DNA from: Saxibacter everestensis
GTDB lineage: Bacteria > Actinomycetota > Actinomycetes > Actinomycetales > Brevibacteriaceae
DNA length: 64,000 nucleotides
NCBI RefSeq assembly: GCF_025787225.1
Contig: NZ_CP090958.1
Coordinates: forward strand, 2,342,550-2,406,549
Reading direction: 5' to 3'
Positions 43,261-51,996 of the stretch are shown piece after piece (positions within the stretch are counted from its first letter, which is position 1; each line of letters starts with the position of its first letter). A program made the translations under genes and the position numbers. The notes under the pieces were generated by a model. The model was not told where the DNA came from. It ran no database searches and was given only the letters and a program-made list of their open reading frames with translations.

Positions 43261-44952
43261 GTGACCAATTCAGAGACGAATCGCCCCGCAACCGCCATCG
43301 ATGCCGTAGCCGAACGCTACGTCGACAAGATCGCCCGGATGTCGCCTATCACCGCGACCGAGCTCGGCCTGCCGGGAGACCCCCGCGCGCTCGATGACTT
43401 CTCCCCCGCCGGTCTGCAAGCCGACGCCGATGCAGCCCGGGAAACCCTCGCAGAGCTTGCCGCGCAGCAGCCGGTCGACGACGTCGATGTCGTAACAGTC
43501 GACGCGATGAATGAACGCCTCCAGCTCAAGGTCGACCTGCATGAGCGGGGCTACACGCTGGGCACACTCAATGTCATCGAATCGCCACTGCAGGGAATTC
43601 GCGCGATCTTCGACCTGACTCCCACATCGACTGTCGACGACTGGGACAACGTCGCCGGCAGACTGCGGACAGTGCCGCAGGCGATCCGCGGCTATATGGA
43701 GTCGCTGACGGCCGGACGCCAGCAAGACAGGGTTGCCGCCATCCGCCAGGTCCGCCAGGGCATTGAGCAGGCGAACCAGATCGGCGCCGGTGACGGCTTT
43801 TTCACCCGGTTCGCCGACCGGGCGAGCACCGAAGGTGGCGAACTCCCAGCCTCCCTGCGTGCCGACCTAAGCGAGGCAGCCGATGGCGCCGCCACTGCCT
43901 ACCGCGAACTGGCGTCCTTCCTGGAATCCGAGATCGTCCCGGTCGCCCGTGAGGACGACGCCGTGGGACGAGAGGAATACGCGCTGTGGTCGCAGTACTT
44001 CATCGGAGCCCAGGTCGACCTCGAGGAGACCTACGAATGGGGTCGGCAGGAACTCGACCGGATCATCACCGAGCAGCAGCAGGTCGCGGGACAGATCAAG
44101 CCGGGTGCAGGCATCCGGGAAGCGATGGAAATCCTCGACGCCGATCCGTCCACCACATTGGAGGGCACCGAGGCGCTGAGAACCTGGATGCAGAAGCTCG
44201 CCGATACGGCTGTGTCCGAGCTGGCCGGAACCCACTTCGACATTCCCGATCCAGTGCGCGAGATCGAGTGCTGCATCGCACCGACGCAGGACGGCGGCAT
44301 CTACTACACCGGCCCGACCGACGATTTCTCCCGTCCCGGCAGGATGTGGTGGTCAGTGCCGGAGGGCGTCACGACCTTCAATGCGTGGCGCGAGACCACA
44401 ACTGTTTACCACGAGGGTGTGCCCGGCCATCACCTGCAGGTCGGCCAGACAGTTTACCGACGCGAACTGCTCAATCGCTGGCGCCGGCTGGCCTGCTGGG
44501 TGTCCGGGCACGGCGAAGGCTGGGCACTTTACGCGGAACGCCTGATGGCCGATCTCGGCTATCTGGACAATCCCGCCGACCGGATGGGCATGCTCGACGG
44601 CCAGCGGCTGCGTGCGGCTCGGGTGGTGCTCGATATCGGCGTACATCTGAGGCTGCCAGCCCCAGCCGAGTTGGGCGGCGGCACCTGGGACGCCGAGAAG
44701 GCGTGGCCGTTCCTGACGTCGAACGCCAGCATGGATGACGGCTTCCTGAAGTTCGAACTAGACCGGTACCTCGGCTGGCCGGGACAGGCGCCGTCCTACA
44801 AGGTCGGCCAGCGCCTCTGGGAGCAGATCCGCGACGAAGCACGGCAGTCGTGCGAAGCCGCGAGCAGCGAGTTCGACGCAAAGGCTTTCCACCGTCGGGC
44901 CCTCGACATCGGTTCAGTCGGCCTCGACACCCTGCGCCGGGCAATGCTCTAA
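43261..44952 (+). CDS. DUF885 family protein, zinc-metallopeptidase-like
   Basis: A 563-residue DUF885 protein. The metal motif HEGVPGHH (384-391, in VYHEGVPGHHLQ) and downstream CWVSGHGEGWALYAERLM and DNPADRMGMLDGQRLRAARVV are the family core. It recalls gluzincin-type HExxxGH sites. No signal peptide was seen. GTG at 43261 gives the family-like N-terminus (TNSETNRPATAIDAVAERYVDKIARMSPITATELG). TAAAGT lies eight bases upstream and there is no good ribosome site. An earlier in-frame GTG would overlap accE. Likely an intracellular peptidase; substrate unknown. Confidence 0.86.
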   Translation: MTNSETNRPATAIDAVAERYVDKIARMSPITATELGLPGDPRALDDFSPAGLQADADAARETLAELAAQQPVDDVDVVTVDAMNERLQLKVDLHERGYTLGTLNVIESPLQGIRAIFDLTPTSTVDDWDNVAGRLRTVPQAIRGYMESLTAGRQQDRVAAIRQVRQGIEQANQIGAGDGFFTRFADRASTEGGELPASLRADLSEAADGAATAYRELASFLESEIVPVAREDDAVGREEYALWSQYFIGAQVDLEETYEWGRQELDRIITEQQQVAGQIKPGAGIREAMEILDADPSTTLEGTEALRTWMQKLADTAVSELAGTHFDIPDPVREIECCIAPTQDGGIYYTGPTDDFSRPGRMWWSVPEGVTTFNAWRETTTVYHEGVPGHHLQVGQTVYRRELLNRWRRLACWVSGHGEGWALYAERLMADLGYLDNPADRMGMLDGQRLRAARVVLDIGVHLRLPAPAELGGGTWDAEKAWPFLTSNASMDDGFLKFELDRYLGWPGQAPSYKVGQRLWEQIRDEARQSCEAASSEFDAKAFHRRALDIGSVGLDTLRRAML

Positions 44953-44956
44953 GACG

Positions 44957-45271
44957 CTACAGCGCGCGGCGCAGGTCGACGAGCCTGGTGAGCAGGAGTT
45001 TCAGCTCATCTTCACCTGCGTGCGCGACGCTGTCCTGGATGACGACCGTCAGCTGGTCGACGAGCGCGCGGTCCTCAAGCGTGGGAATCTCGCGCTCCGG
45101 CTGCCGCTCGGCTGCCGCGGCGAGGTCCGCGATTTGCGAGATCGTACTCCTGATCAGCGTCCTGCGTGATGGTTCGCCCTGGTCCAGCTGGGCGACGGAG
45201 AATGAAATCATCCGGTTGCGCAGCCGACGTTGTTCCAGCAGGATTTCTTCGACTACTTCGTTTCCGGGCAT
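44957..45271 (-). CDS. Small helical protein of unknown function
   Basis: A 104-residue, mostly helical, charged protein (MPGNEVVEEILLEQRRLRNRM..., with SRRTLIRSTISQIADLAAAAE and DQLTVVIQDSVAHAGEDELKLLLTRLVDLRRAL). No Cys pair, signal or membrane helix. The ATG at 45271 has AAGGGGAAG just upstream; a longer reading frame exists but lacks a site. No family was recognised. It ends four bases from the convergent DUF885 stop. The 165-base region upstream contains the strong hairpin of the Bax-inhibitor gene. Confidence 0.7.
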   Translation of the reverse strand: MPGNEVVEEILLEQRRLRNRMISFSVAQLDQGEPSRRTLIRSTISQIADLAAAAERQPEREIPTLEDRALVDQLTVVIQDSVAHAGEDELKLLLTRLVDLRRAL

Positions 45272-45382
45272 CGAGCTTCCCCTTCGCCGACTGGTCCGCA
45301 GCACCTTGGCACAGATTCGACACTCACTACTGCCACAATACGCATAAAGCGTGTCTTCGGCGGGACCTCCTGGGCACGGGAC

Positions 45383-45422
45383 GACAAGGCGGGCCGCGGC
45401 AAATGCCGCGACCCGCCTTGTC
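45383..45422 (-). terminator. Strong hairpin after the Bax-inhibitor-1 gene
   Basis: GACAAGGCGGGCCGCGGC (45383-45400) pairs with GCCGCGACCCGCCTTGTC (45405-45422): 18 base pairs with one C-A mismatch and a four-base AAAT loop. It begins 15 bases downstream of the minus-strand stop at 45437. No U-run on either strand. It may stop transcription before the downstream 45271 gene. Confidence 0.6.
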
Positions 45423-45436
45423 AATGCCTGTCGATG

Positions 45437-46279
45437 CTAGTTGGACGAGCCCCGCAGCAGGGCAAGCAGGCGAAGCATTTCGGTGTACAGCCAGATCAGG
45501 GTGACCATCAGGCCGAAGGCACACGACCAAGCGTACTTGCGGGCGATTCCGTTTCGCACGCCTCGCTGAATGTCATCGAAATCCATCACCAAGGCGTAGG
45601 ACGCCAGCAGAATCGCGAAGGCACCGATCAGAACGCCAAGCGGGAAGGTGCCGACGATCGGCAGCGTGATTTCCATGCTGTGCATGCCGAACATACCGGC
45701 GCCGGGGCTGGCGATCATGTAGACCAGGTTCACCAGGCTGAACGCGGCATAGCCGATGATCGCGAGCATGAAGAACCGGGTGAATTTCTTGGTCACCCGA
45801 ACCTTGCCGGAAGCGAAGAGCGCAAGCATCACGCCGAAAACACTCAGCGTTGCGAGCACTGCCTGAATCACGATGCCCTCGTACATCCGCTCCATGAACA
45901 TCGAAAAGCCACCGAGGAACATCCCCTGGAATGCGGCATAGGCGATGATCAGCGCCGGCGATGGTTCGCGCTTGAAGATGTTGACGAAGCCAAGAACAAC
46001 ACCGATCAGCAGGCTGGGCAGGAAGAGCGCCGGAACGAACCAGCCGACCGCACCACCCAGCAACAAAATGCCGAAGAGTCCGGCAGTCCTGATCATGACG
46101 TCGTCGTACGTCATCCGTCCGGTCTGCGCGGGGCCGGCAGCAGGCTGGTTGTACAGGTTCTGCAGCTGTTCCTCGGACATGATCGGTCCCGAGCCGGCAC
46201 CGGCCTGGGAGTTGCCCGGCACGCCTCGAGGCGCCGTCAGCGCCCTGTTGCGGGCAAAAACCGGGTTTCTTGAAGCCAT
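45437..46279 (-). CDS. Bax inhibitor-1/YccA family membrane protein
   Basis: A 280-residue polytopic protein. A cytoplasmic N-terminus of about 60 residues is rich in Gln/Gly/Pro, then come seven hydrophobic segments of the BI-1 fold (GILLLGGAVGWFVPALFL, IIAYAAFQGMFLGGFSMFME, FMLAIIGYAAFSLVNLVYM, GVLIGAFAILLASYALVMDF, and a last segment ending in LIWLYTEMLRLLALL). The pore-region Asp pair in DFDDI is present. BI-1 proteins act as pH-gated calcium leak channels or stress proteins. I chose ATG 46279, eight bases after GGAGG; an ATG at 46294 precedes that site. Confidence 0.88.
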   Translation of the reverse strand: MASRNPVFARNRALTAPRGVPGNSQAGAGSGPIMSEEQLQNLYNQPAAGPAQTGRMTYDDVMIRTAGLFGILLLGGAVGWFVPALFLPSLLIGVVLGFVNIFKREPSPALIIAYAAFQGMFLGGFSMFMERMYEGIVIQAVLATLSVFGVMLALFASGKVRVTKKFTRFFMLAIIGYAAFSLVNLVYMIASPGAGMFGMHSMEITLPIVGTFPLGVLIGAFAILLASYALVMDFDDIQRGVRNGIARKYAWSCAFGLMVTLIWLYTEMLRLLALLRGSSN

Positions 46280-46399
46280 CGGTGGATCCTCCATCGTGTA
46301 TCGGTACGGCGGTGGTCACTTCAATGCTCCCTGCCAAACAGGAAGCCGTGACTCGTCGCACGCTTGTTCACAGCTTATAACGTGCGAATACCGCACCCA

Positions 46400-46423
46400 T
46401 GTTCCCGCTGCCGCCGCGGAACA
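46400..46423 (-). terminator. Hairpin after mntH
   Basis: TGTTCC (46400-46405) and GGAACA (46418-46423) form a six-base stem immediately downstream of the mntH stop. No U-run. Confidence 0.4.
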
Positions 46424-46425
46424 AA

Positions 46426-47685
46426 TTATGGCCAAAACGTTTCTTTGATCAGCAGAGTGTTCAGGGTGAGAACGCCGGCCGCGATGACGACCGAAGTGAT
46501 GGTCAGCAACCGACGGTTGACGAACGATCCCATGAACTTCCTGCGGGCGGTCAGCAGGACGAGCGGGATGATCGCGAACGGGATGCCGAACGACAGCACC
46601 ACCTGGGACCAGATCAATGCGTCCGTCGGGCTGGTGCCGAGTAGCAACAGGGCCATGGCCGGGATCAGGGTGAGGCAGCGGCGGAACAGCAGCGGGATCC
46701 GACGGCGGATGAATCCCTGCATGATGATCTGGCCTGCGTAGGTGCCGACACTGGTTGATGCGAGCCCCGATGCCAGCAACGCGATAGCGAATGCGACGGC
46801 GGCCAGCGGACCGATCAGGCTGCCGATCACGCCGTGGATGGCGCCGAGGTCGTCGCCGGCAGCGAGCACCTGGGACGCGCCTCCCCTGGTGCCGAGCGAT
46901 GCAGCCATCAGCAGCATTCCCGCGTTGACCACTCCCGCAAGGGACATTGCCGCAATCACATTCACCCGGTGGCGACGCAGCCGGAGCGCGGTCGTTGCCG
47001 GTATGTCGTGGCTCGGCTCGCTCTGCGGCAGTCCGGAATGCAGATAGACAACGTGGGGCATCAACGTCGCGCCGAGAATTCCGGTCGCCAGCATGATGCT
47101 TGACGTGTCGGCGAAGCGGGGTACCAGACCCTGTACCGCCGCGGCCGGTGCGAATCCTGCCGCGAACAAGCCATAGCCGAGCCCGATCAGAATGATCAGC
47201 AGCATGCCGAGAATGGTGTATTCAAATCGGCGACGTCCGTCATCGGACAACGCCAGCACGAGCAGGCCCACTGTCCCGGTCAGCAGCACTCCTGCGACGA
47301 TCGGCAGGCCGAACAGCAGCTGCAGAGCGAGCGCGCCGCCGATCACCTCGGCGAGGTCGGTGGCTATCGCGACCGCTTCGGCCTGCAGCCACAGGCCTCT
47401 GCTCAGCCAGCGGGGCGAGTTGTCCCTGATCAGTTCCGGCATGCTCTTCCCGCTGACCGTACCGAGCTTGGCAGCCAGGTACTGCACGACCATGCCCATC
47501 AGATTGGCACAGACAACAACCCACAACAGCAGATACCCGTGCTGGGCGCCGGCGGCGAAGTTGGTGGCGAAGTTGCCGGGGTCCACATACGCAATCGCGG
47601 CGATGAAAGCCGGGCCGAGCAGCCCGAACCGCGTCATCCGGGCACGCAGGCTCTGGCCGGGCGGTCTCTGCTTCGACTCCAACAA
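46426..47685 (-). CDS. mntH: Nramp-type divalent metal (Mn2+/Fe2+) transporter
   Basis: A 419-residue protein with about 11 membrane segments. The metal-binding DPGN motif of helix 1 is in AYVDPGNFATN (Asp35, Asn38), and the MPH motif of helix 6 is in GATLMPHVVYLHS. Imports Mn2+ (and Fe2+) with protons. The start is TTG (47685) with a strong GAGGAG site six bases upstream. It is on the same strand as the abgT operon but behind a terminator-like structure, so it probably has its own promoter in 47686-47776. A second TTG follows directly. Confidence 0.93.
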   Translation of the reverse strand: MLESKQRPPGQSLRARMTRFGLLGPAFIAAIAYVDPGNFATNFAAGAQHGYLLLWVVVCANLMGMVVQYLAAKLGTVSGKSMPELIRDNSPRWLSRGLWLQAEAVAIATDLAEVIGGALALQLLFGLPIVAGVLLTGTVGLLVLALSDDGRRRFEYTILGMLLIILIGLGYGLFAAGFAPAAAVQGLVPRFADTSSIMLATGILGATLMPHVVYLHSGLPQSEPSHDIPATTALRLRRHRVNVIAAMSLAGVVNAGMLLMAASLGTRGGASQVLAAGDDLGAIHGVIGSLIGPLAAVAFAIALLASGLASTSVGTYAGQIIMQGFIRRRIPLLFRRCLTLIPAMALLLLGTSPTDALIWSQVVLSFGIPFAIIPLVLLTARRKFMGSFVNRRLLTITSVVIAAGVLTLNTLLIKETFWP

Positions 47686-47776
47686 CTACGTCTCCTCGCC
47701 GCTGACCTCGAACAATCTAAGCAACAGCCTGCACGCAGATACCCGATCCGTCATTTCAACGACTGCGAAACCGTTG

Positions 47777-47817
47777 TAGCGCAGCCTTGCCGGGCCGGTA
47801 GACCCGGGAGGGCGCTA
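47777..47817 (-). terminator. Nested hairpin at the end of abgT
   Basis: Outer stem TAGCGC/GCGCTA (47777-47782 and 47812-47817) contains the abgT TAG stop. The inner stem CCGGG/CCCGG (47790-47794 and 47803-47807) has an eight-base loop. It probably ends the M20-abgT transcript before mntH. Confidence 0.5.
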
Positions 47818-49410
47818 TCGGCTCAGAAAGATCCCGTTGCCCGGTCCCAGCGGCAGGTCGGCGAAGTAGAACACCGACAGCACGACGACCCAGGCAATCC
47901 AGAACGGCACCACGAAGGGCAGCATCCGGGCGATGAGCGTGCCAAGGCCGGCGCCAGGCTCGTACTTGCGCAGCATGGTCAGCAGCACGATCATGTACGG
48001 GTTCAGCGGCGTGATGACCTGGGTTGCCGAGTCGCCGACCCGGAAGGCTCCCTGCACGAATGCCGGCTCGAAACCGATCAGGGCGAACATCGGCACGAAG
48101 ACGGCTGCCATCAGCGTCCACATCGCCGATCCCGAAATGATGAACAGGTTGAGCAGCGAGGCCAGGAGGATGAAGCCGAGGATGGCCGGGAAACCGGTCA
48201 GCCCAATCGATTCGAGGCCAGTCGCGCCGGCCACGGCGATCCATTGGCCGATACCCGACCAGTTGAACAGCGCGATGAACTGGCCAAGGATGAATGCCAG
48301 CACCAGGAAGCTCGTCATGTCCTTGACCGCCATTCCCATCAGCCGTGGCACGTCTTTCGGGCCGGTGATGGTTCCGACGACCTTGCCGTAAACCAGGCCG
48401 GGGACCACGAACATCGCGAAGACAATGAAGACGATCGAACTCAGCAGTGGCGATTTCGGCAGGAAGCCACCCTCCTCGTTACGCCATGGCGAGTCAGGCA
48501 GCACGACTGCCACCACGATGACGGCGGCAAGGACGCAGCCAACCAGGACGGCCCACAGGATTCCCCGCTTCTCGACCGGCGACAACTCGGCGGAGAGCGC
48601 AGCCTGCTTTTCTTCTCTGACGGCGCCCTCGTCCTCGTCAGCCTCGACCTCGACGGTCGGGACACCCTGCCTATTGAGGCGCGGCTCGAGCACCTTGTCG
48701 ATGATGAATCCGGCAAGCAGCATCAGGATGATCGACGAGGCGAAGTTGAAGAAGTAGTTCGATACCGGGTTGACCGGCGAACCGGGGTTGGGCAGGCTTC
48801 CGGTCACCGCCGTGGTGATACCGGCGAACAGCGCGTCGAGGCTGGTCACGAACATCGATGTCGAGTAACCGGCACCGGCAGCCGCGAATCCGCCGAGCAG
48901 GCCGGCCACCGGATGACGCCCGGCTGCCTTGAATACCAGGGCAGCCAGCGGCGGGATCACCACGAACGCCGCATCGGCCATGATCGATCCGAGCACGCCG
49001 ACGACACCGACCGCATAGGGCAGCATCCAACGCGGCGCCGAGCCGAACACCTTGCGGATGATTGCCGCGAGCAGGCCAGACTTTTCCGCCACCCCTACGG
49101 CGAGCAGAATCGGCAGCACCGTGACCAGCGGCGGGAAGCCGAGATAGTTCTCGCCGAGGTTGACGGTCAGCCAGGTCATTCCCTCGGCGGTGAACAGGCC
49201 CTTGACCGTGGTTATCTCATCGCTACCCGGGATCCGAACAGTCACCCCGGCCCAGGACATTGCCGTGGAAACGACGGCGACGACCAGGAAAAGGATCAGG
49301 AAGAGCATAAAAGGGTCGGGCAGCTTGTTGCCGATCCGTTCGATGCCATTCAACATTCTGTCACCAAGATTGCGCGGCTTCGTTTCGGTTCCGGGTGCAG
49401 TGGACGACAT
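47815..49410 (-). CDS. AbgT family transporter (p-aminobenzoyl-glutamate type)
   Basis: A 531-residue transporter with many membrane helices and AbgT-family segments: LPDPFMLFLILFLVVAVVS, YLGFPPLVTVLPILLAVGVAEKSG, SAPRWMLPYAVGVVGVLGSIMADAAFVVIPPLAALVF, and a final part with ATQVITPLNPYMIVLLTMLRKYEPG. Family members import p-aminobenzoyl-glutamate or export sulfonamides. The M20 amidohydrolase 38 bases upstream would cleave an acylated or benzoyl-glutamate substrate, matching the abgB-abgT partnership in E. coli. Substrate identity is inference. Confidence 0.9.
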   Translation of the reverse strand: MSSTAPGTETKPRNLGDRMLNGIERIGNKLPDPFMLFLILFLVVAVVSTAMSWAGVTVRIPGSDEITTVKGLFTAEGMTWLTVNLGENYLGFPPLVTVLPILLAVGVAEKSGLLAAIIRKVFGSAPRWMLPYAVGVVGVLGSIMADAAFVVIPPLAALVFKAAGRHPVAGLLGGFAAAGAGYSTSMFVTSLDALFAGITTAVTGSLPNPGSPVNPVSNYFFNFASSIILMLLAGFIIDKVLEPRLNRQGVPTVEVEADEDEGAVREEKQAALSAELSPVEKRGILWAVLVGCVLAAVIVVAVVLPDSPWRNEEGGFLPKSPLLSSIVFIVFAMFVVPGLVYGKVVGTITGPKDVPRLMGMAVKDMTSFLVLAFILGQFIALFNWSGIGQWIAVAGATGLESIGLTGFPAILGFILLASLLNLFIISGSAMWTLMAAVFVPMFALIGFEPAFVQGAFRVGDSATQVITPLNPYMIVLLTMLRKYEPGAGLGTLIARMLPFVVPFWIAWVVVLSVFYFADLPLGPGNGIFLSR

Positions 49411-49448
49411 CGGATCAAGCCTTTCTGAACTGCAATAAGAGAGAGTGG

Positions 49449-50774
49449 TCAGTCGAAATAATGCGGCACGTCGATAGCGCCGCCGGAAGCCTCGAACTCC
49501 TCATGCACCGCGTTGCGCAGCGCTTCGTCACAGAGATAGTCGAGCGCCGTGCAGGCCAGTCCGCTTGCGCCATCGATGGCGCCCAGCTCGGCGGCCTGGC
49601 TTCCCGCGGCGTCCGCGAAGTCCCGGGTATGCAGGGCGACATCCGGCTCGGCGATCTTGATCAGCGGATGAATGCCGGGAATGCGGAAACTCACGTTTCC
49701 GAAGTCCGTCGAGGCCGCAATCGTTTCGGAGACGACGCCAAGTGGCAATGGACTACGCCCGCGTGACTGCTGGGCGATGGTCCAGCGTCCGGCGAGCGCT
49801 CGATTTGTGCGGACCGGAAGCGATGGCGGCTTATCGTCCCACTCGATCGTGCACCCAGTTCCGGTCATCATCGCGGCGCCTTCCACGATCTTGTTCAGAC
49901 GCTCGCTGAGCGCTTTGAGCGTCTCGGGGTACTTCGAGCGCACGTAAAATTCCATGATTGCCGATTCCGGTATCACGCTCGGCCGGCTGCCCCCTTCGGT
50001 GATGATCGCGTGGATCCGGTCGACCGGAAGAATCTGCTGGCGGAGCACCCCGACAGCCTGGTAGGCCAGGCTCGCGGCGTCGAGCGCGTTCCGGCCCATG
50101 AACGGCTGCGCCGAGGCGTGGGCAGCCGTCCCGGAAAACGTCACCCTCAGCAGGCGGCGGCCGAGCCACACCTGCTCGGCGACGTCGTAGCCATAGGGGT
50201 GCACCATGATCGCTGCGTCGACGTCGTCGAATGCACCCGCCGCAGCCATATATTCCTTACCGGAATTACCTTCCTCGGCAGGCGTACCGAGGAAGACAAC
50301 CCGGCCGGGAAGCGCGTCCGGCCGCGATCGGGCCAGCCGGACCAGGGAAAGGAAGGCGCCGACGCCGGTGGCCGCGATGACATTGTGGCCGCAGGCGTGA
50401 CCGACCTCGGGCAGCGCGTCGTATTCGCTCAGGATGGCGATGGCCGGACCACCGGAGCCGACTTCAGCCCGGATCGCGGTCTCCAGCCCATACACGCCGC
50501 GCTCGGCATGTACGTCGTATGAGTTGAGCAACGCCACGATTTCGGCCGCGCTTCGGTGTTCTTCGAATGCGGTTTCCGGGTTCTGGTGCAGCGACTGCAC
50601 CAGCCGGCGGAGGTCCTCGGCGTGTTCGTCGATGTCCGCGTTAACCGCCGAGATCAGCGCCTCCCCGGCGCCGGCGAACTTCGAGCCCGGCGGCTCGGCC
50701 TCGGCGGCAAGCCGACGAGTGTCGGCGTCGAGATGATTCAGATAGGCACGATTCACTGGATCGGGGGAACTCAT
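49449..50774 (-). CDS. M20 family metallo-amidohydrolase (AbgB-like)
   Basis: A 441-residue zinc-dependent amidohydrolase. YDALPEVGHACGHN (zinc histidines and the catalytic Asp region), GTPAEEGNSGKEYM (catalytic Glu pair), an APHP-like dimer domain GTAAHASAQPFMGRNALDAA, and HPLIKIAEPDVALHTRDFADAAG at the end. No signal peptide, so cytoplasmic. Precedes abgT and would hydrolyse the imported aminoacyl or benzoyl-glutamate conjugate. Its ATG is divergent from the siderophore transporter, sharing the region with the DtxR-like box. Confidence 0.92.
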   Translation of the reverse strand: MSSPDPVNRAYLNHLDADTRRLAAEAEPPGSKFAGAGEALISAVNADIDEHAEDLRRLVQSLHQNPETAFEEHRSAAEIVALLNSYDVHAERGVYGLETAIRAEVGSGGPAIAILSEYDALPEVGHACGHNVIAATGVGAFLSLVRLARSRPDALPGRVVFLGTPAEEGNSGKEYMAAAGAFDDVDAAIMVHPYGYDVAEQVWLGRRLLRVTFSGTAAHASAQPFMGRNALDAASLAYQAVGVLRQQILPVDRIHAIITEGGSRPSVIPESAIMEFYVRSKYPETLKALSERLNKIVEGAAMMTGTGCTIEWDDKPPSLPVRTNRALAGRWTIAQQSRGRSPLPLGVVSETIAASTDFGNVSFRIPGIHPLIKIAEPDVALHTRDFADAAGSQAAELGAIDGASGLACTALDYLCDEALRNAVHEEFEASGGAIDVPHYFD

Positions 50775-50827
50775 ACTTCCAAACCTACCGAATATCTATA
50801 CATCGCTATCTCCCGGCTTGACGTTAG

Positions 50828-50846
50828 TTCGGTTAGGCTTACCATA
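50828..50846. promoter_or_regulatory. DtxR/IdeR-like iron box
   Basis: TTCGGTTAGGCTTACCATA matches the 19-base DtxR/IdeR consensus TTAGGTTAGGCTAACCTAA at 15 of 19 positions, including the central GGTTAGGCT core. It lies 41 bases upstream of the first permease gene and 54 from the M20 gene, suiting iron-dependent repression of the siderophore transporter. Confidence 0.72.
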
Positions 50847-50886
50847 GAAAGCGCGTCTGTCATCGATAGAAAGTGCTGCCCCCTTC

Positions 50887-51996
50887 ATGCCCGAGTCCGC
50901 CAGACCAGCTGGACGGCTGGCTGAAGTGAACGCTGAACCGAGTGCGTCGGCAACTTTGCTTGCCGCCAGCGGACCAAGCCGATCGGCAGGCCTGCTTCGC
51001 GGCACATCCAGCCGTACCACTTGGCTGATCATCTCGCTGCTCGCCCTCATCGTTGTCGTGCTGCTCAGCATCCTGATCGGTTCCAAGGGACTCTCCCCCG
51101 CGACTGTCTGGCAAGCGCTTTTCGAGGATGACGGCAGCTACGACGCCGTGATCGTGCGCACACTCAGGCTGCCAAGGGCCCTGGCCGGCGTCATGGTCGG
51201 CACCGCACTCGCCGTCGCCGGCACCCTGATGCAGGCAATCACCCGCAACCCGCTGGCCGACCCCGGCATCCTCGGCATCAATGCCGGTGCCTCAATTGCA
51301 GTCGTGATCGCGATCGCCTTCCTTGGCATCAGCGATATCGGCGGCTACGTGTGGTTCGGCTTCGCCGGTGCCGGACTGGCCATTGTCGCCGTCTACCTAC
51401 TCGGTTCGATCGGCCAGGGCGGTGCCACACCGGTCCGGCTGGCGCTGGCAGGTGTCGCAATCTCTTCGGCCCTGCTGGCATTCACCCGGGCAATCATCCT
51501 GACGGATACTGATGCCTTCGACAAGTTCCGCTTCTGGGATGTCGGGTCGCTGGTGGGACGCGATTTCGGCATCCTGCTCCCGCTGCTGCCGTTCTTCGCC
51601 GTCGGCCTCGCACTTTCCCTGCTGATGGCCGGCCCGCTGAACGCCATTGCCCTGGGAGATGAAACCAGTAAGGCACTCGGGGTCAATATCGGCCTGGTCC
51701 GGCTCGGTGCCGTTGTCGCACTCACCCTGCTCTGCGGCTCGGCAACCGCCGCCGCCGGCCCGGTCGGTTTCATCGGCCTCACCATTCCGCACGTCGTGCG
51801 CAGTCTGGTCGGCCCGGACCTCAAGTGGGTTCTGCCATTCTCCGCCGTCTTCGGCGCCATCCTGCTGCTGGTCGCCGACGTCATCGGCCGGGTCGTCGCC
51901 CCACCGGGTGAGCTGCAGGTCGGGATCGTGACGGCGCTTATCGGAGCTCCGGTATTCATCGCCCTGGTCCGACGCCGGAAGATGCCACAACTATGA
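50887..51996 (+). CDS. Iron-siderophore ABC transporter permease (FecCD family), first subunit
   Basis: A 369-residue permease of the FecCD/BtuC type. A polar N-terminus of about 45 residues precedes eight to nine membrane segments: IISLLALIVVVLLSILIG, LPRALAGVMVGTALAVAGTLMQAITRNPLADPGILG (the conserved loop), VRLALAGVAISSALLAF, GDETSKALGVNIGLVRLGAVVAL and GFIGLTIPHVVRSLVGPDLKW (the ATPase-coupling segment). Subunit 2 overlaps by ATGA, and the ATPase follows. No substrate-binding protein gene lies in the window. Confidence 0.92.
   Translation: MPESARPAGRLAEVNAEPSASATLLAASGPSRSAGLLRGTSSRTTWLIISLLALIVVVLLSILIGSKGLSPATVWQALFEDDGSYDAVIVRTLRLPRALAGVMVGTALAVAGTLMQAITRNPLADPGILGINAGASIAVVIAIAFLGISDIGGYVWFGFAGAGLAIVAVYLLGSIGQGGATPVRLALAGVAISSALLAFTRAIILTDTDAFDKFRFWDVGSLVGRDFGILLPLLPFFAVGLALSLLMAGPLNAIALGDETSKALGVNIGLVRLGAVVALTLLCGSATAAAGPVGFIGLTIPHVVRSLVGPDLKWVLPFSAVFGAILLLVADVIGRVVAPPGELQVGIVTALIGAPVFIALVRRRKMPQL

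Noticed and set aside
47539-49428. 629-residue plus-strand reading frame
   Set aside because: It lies fully antisense to abgT, is extremely rich in His, Gln, Asp, Glu and Arg, and has no domain. This is the usual shadow of a GC-rich membrane-protein gene.
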